19,237 nucleotides of DNA from Stephanodiscus triporus. Lineage: Eukaryota; Bacillariophyta; Thalassiosirophyceae; Thalassiosirales; Thalassiosiraceae. A model generated the notes under the pieces. That model had not been told where the DNA came from. It ran no database searches and was given only the letters and a program-made list of their open reading frames with translations. The position numbers were made by a program, and so were the translations under genes. The stretch spans positions 1 through 19,237 of the forward strand of contig JALLAZ010000222.1 of the NCBI GenBank assembly GCA_036939755.1, read 5' to 3'. Shown here piece by piece: positions 18,860 through 19,237 of this stretch. How positions within the stretch are numbered: the stretch's first letter is position 1; each line of letters begins with the position of its first letter.

Positions 18860-19237
18860 ATGTCGACCGCCGCCGCGTCGTCGTCCATCCCGCTCCCCGC
18901 CCCCACCCCGGCCTCCCCCGGCGAATCGTCCTTCGGCGTTCCGACCCAACAACACCAACAACACCACCAACTGACGTCGACGACCGCCCCCGGGAAGGTC
19001 TTCCCGTCCCGACGCGAGCTCGCGGAGCACTACCGATCCGACTGGCATCGGTACAACCTCCGTCGACGCGAGGCGGGATTGCACATGCTGAACGAAGACG
19101 ACTTCGCTTCGCGATTGGAGGCGGCGACGGCGCTGCGGAGGGAGAGGGAGGGCGGGGAGATCCGGGACGGCAACGGCCATCGCAAGGACAAGACCGCCGG
19201 CGGCGGCGGGGGGGATGGGGAGGAAGAAGAAGAAGGA
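18860..19237 (+). CDS. REI1: REI1/ZNF622-like 60S ribosome-biogenesis protein, 5' part only
   Basis: An open frame of 126 codons running off the right edge. After a Ser/Pro/Gln-rich start of about 45 residues comes KVFPSRRELAEHYRSDWHRYNLRRREAG (residues 46-73), the typical zinc-finger-plus-linker of REI1/ZNF622, followed by LNEDDF where the family has P-(IVT)-(ST)-x-E-x-F. REI1 is a cytoplasmic factor that helps release and recycle export factors during late 60S subunit maturation. The His pair H57 and H63 is present, but the Cys pair normally about 12-20 residues earlier is missing. The ATG at 18860 is chosen as start; an in-frame ATG at 18830 would add ten residues. A Gly/Glu-rich stretch begins at the window end. 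ANKZF1/VMS1 has a similar HY-x-DWH-(RF)-N-L motif and is the main alternative. Confidence 0.72.
   Translation, partial: MSTAAASSSIPLPAPTPASPGESSFGVPTQQHQQHHQLTSTTAPGKVFPSRRELAEHYRSDWHRYNLRRREAGLHMLNEDDFASRLEAATALRREREGGEIRDGNGHRKDKTAGGGGGDGEEEEEG

Overview
This window is nuclear DNA from a photosynthetic eukaryote, most likely a diatom (stramenopile) and probably a centric one. Three things point there. Two predicted proteins begin with a signal peptide followed by an S-A-F type motif, the ASAFAP-like signature of import into a four-membrane plastid. The introns are few, short and GT-AG. Six conserved proteins are of eukaryotic type. The species cannot be fixed from sequence reading alone.

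Eight protein-coding genes are supported, and they alternate strictly in strand (- + - + - + - +). This gives four divergent pairs separated by convergent 3' ends. Pair 1: a plastid-targeted thioredoxin-fold protein (747-1874, -) and an unknown plastid-targeted protein with one membrane segment and a C-terminal helix (2494-3111, +). Pair 2: splicing factor SYF1/XAB2 (4002-7805, -) and a large CCCH zinc-finger protein (8645-11626, +). Pair 3: CFAP20/BUG22 (11952-13036, -, two exons) and V-ATPase subunit F (13409-14098, +, two or three exons). Pair 4: exportin-4 (14260-18366, -, two exons) and the 5' part of a REI1/ZNF622-like ribosome-biogenesis gene (from 18860, +, cut by the window edge).

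Four intron-containing structures were worked out by hand. Splice phases and total lengths close on whole codons in each spliced gene: CFAP20 867 nt, VMA7 348 nt, XPO4 4023 nt. These are housekeeping functions: splicing, RNA binding, nuclear export, vacuolar acidification, the ciliary/nuclear CFAP20 protein and 60S maturation. Nothing resembles an operon or a single multi-gene pathway.

The most unusual property is compositional. The genes SYF1, CCCH and XPO4 start in very GC-rich, CGA/TCG/GAC-repeat DNA that codes for long single-residue tracts, and drift to ordinary composition toward their 3' ends. Around 650-2030 this makes almost every frame open. The left 650 bases look different (AT-rich, small hairpins, a coding-like minus-strand frame) and may be the edge of a retroelement. 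An open frame without a start codon (3508-3837) is unexplained. I see no CRISPR array, rRNA, convincing tRNA or prokaryotic defence-type system.
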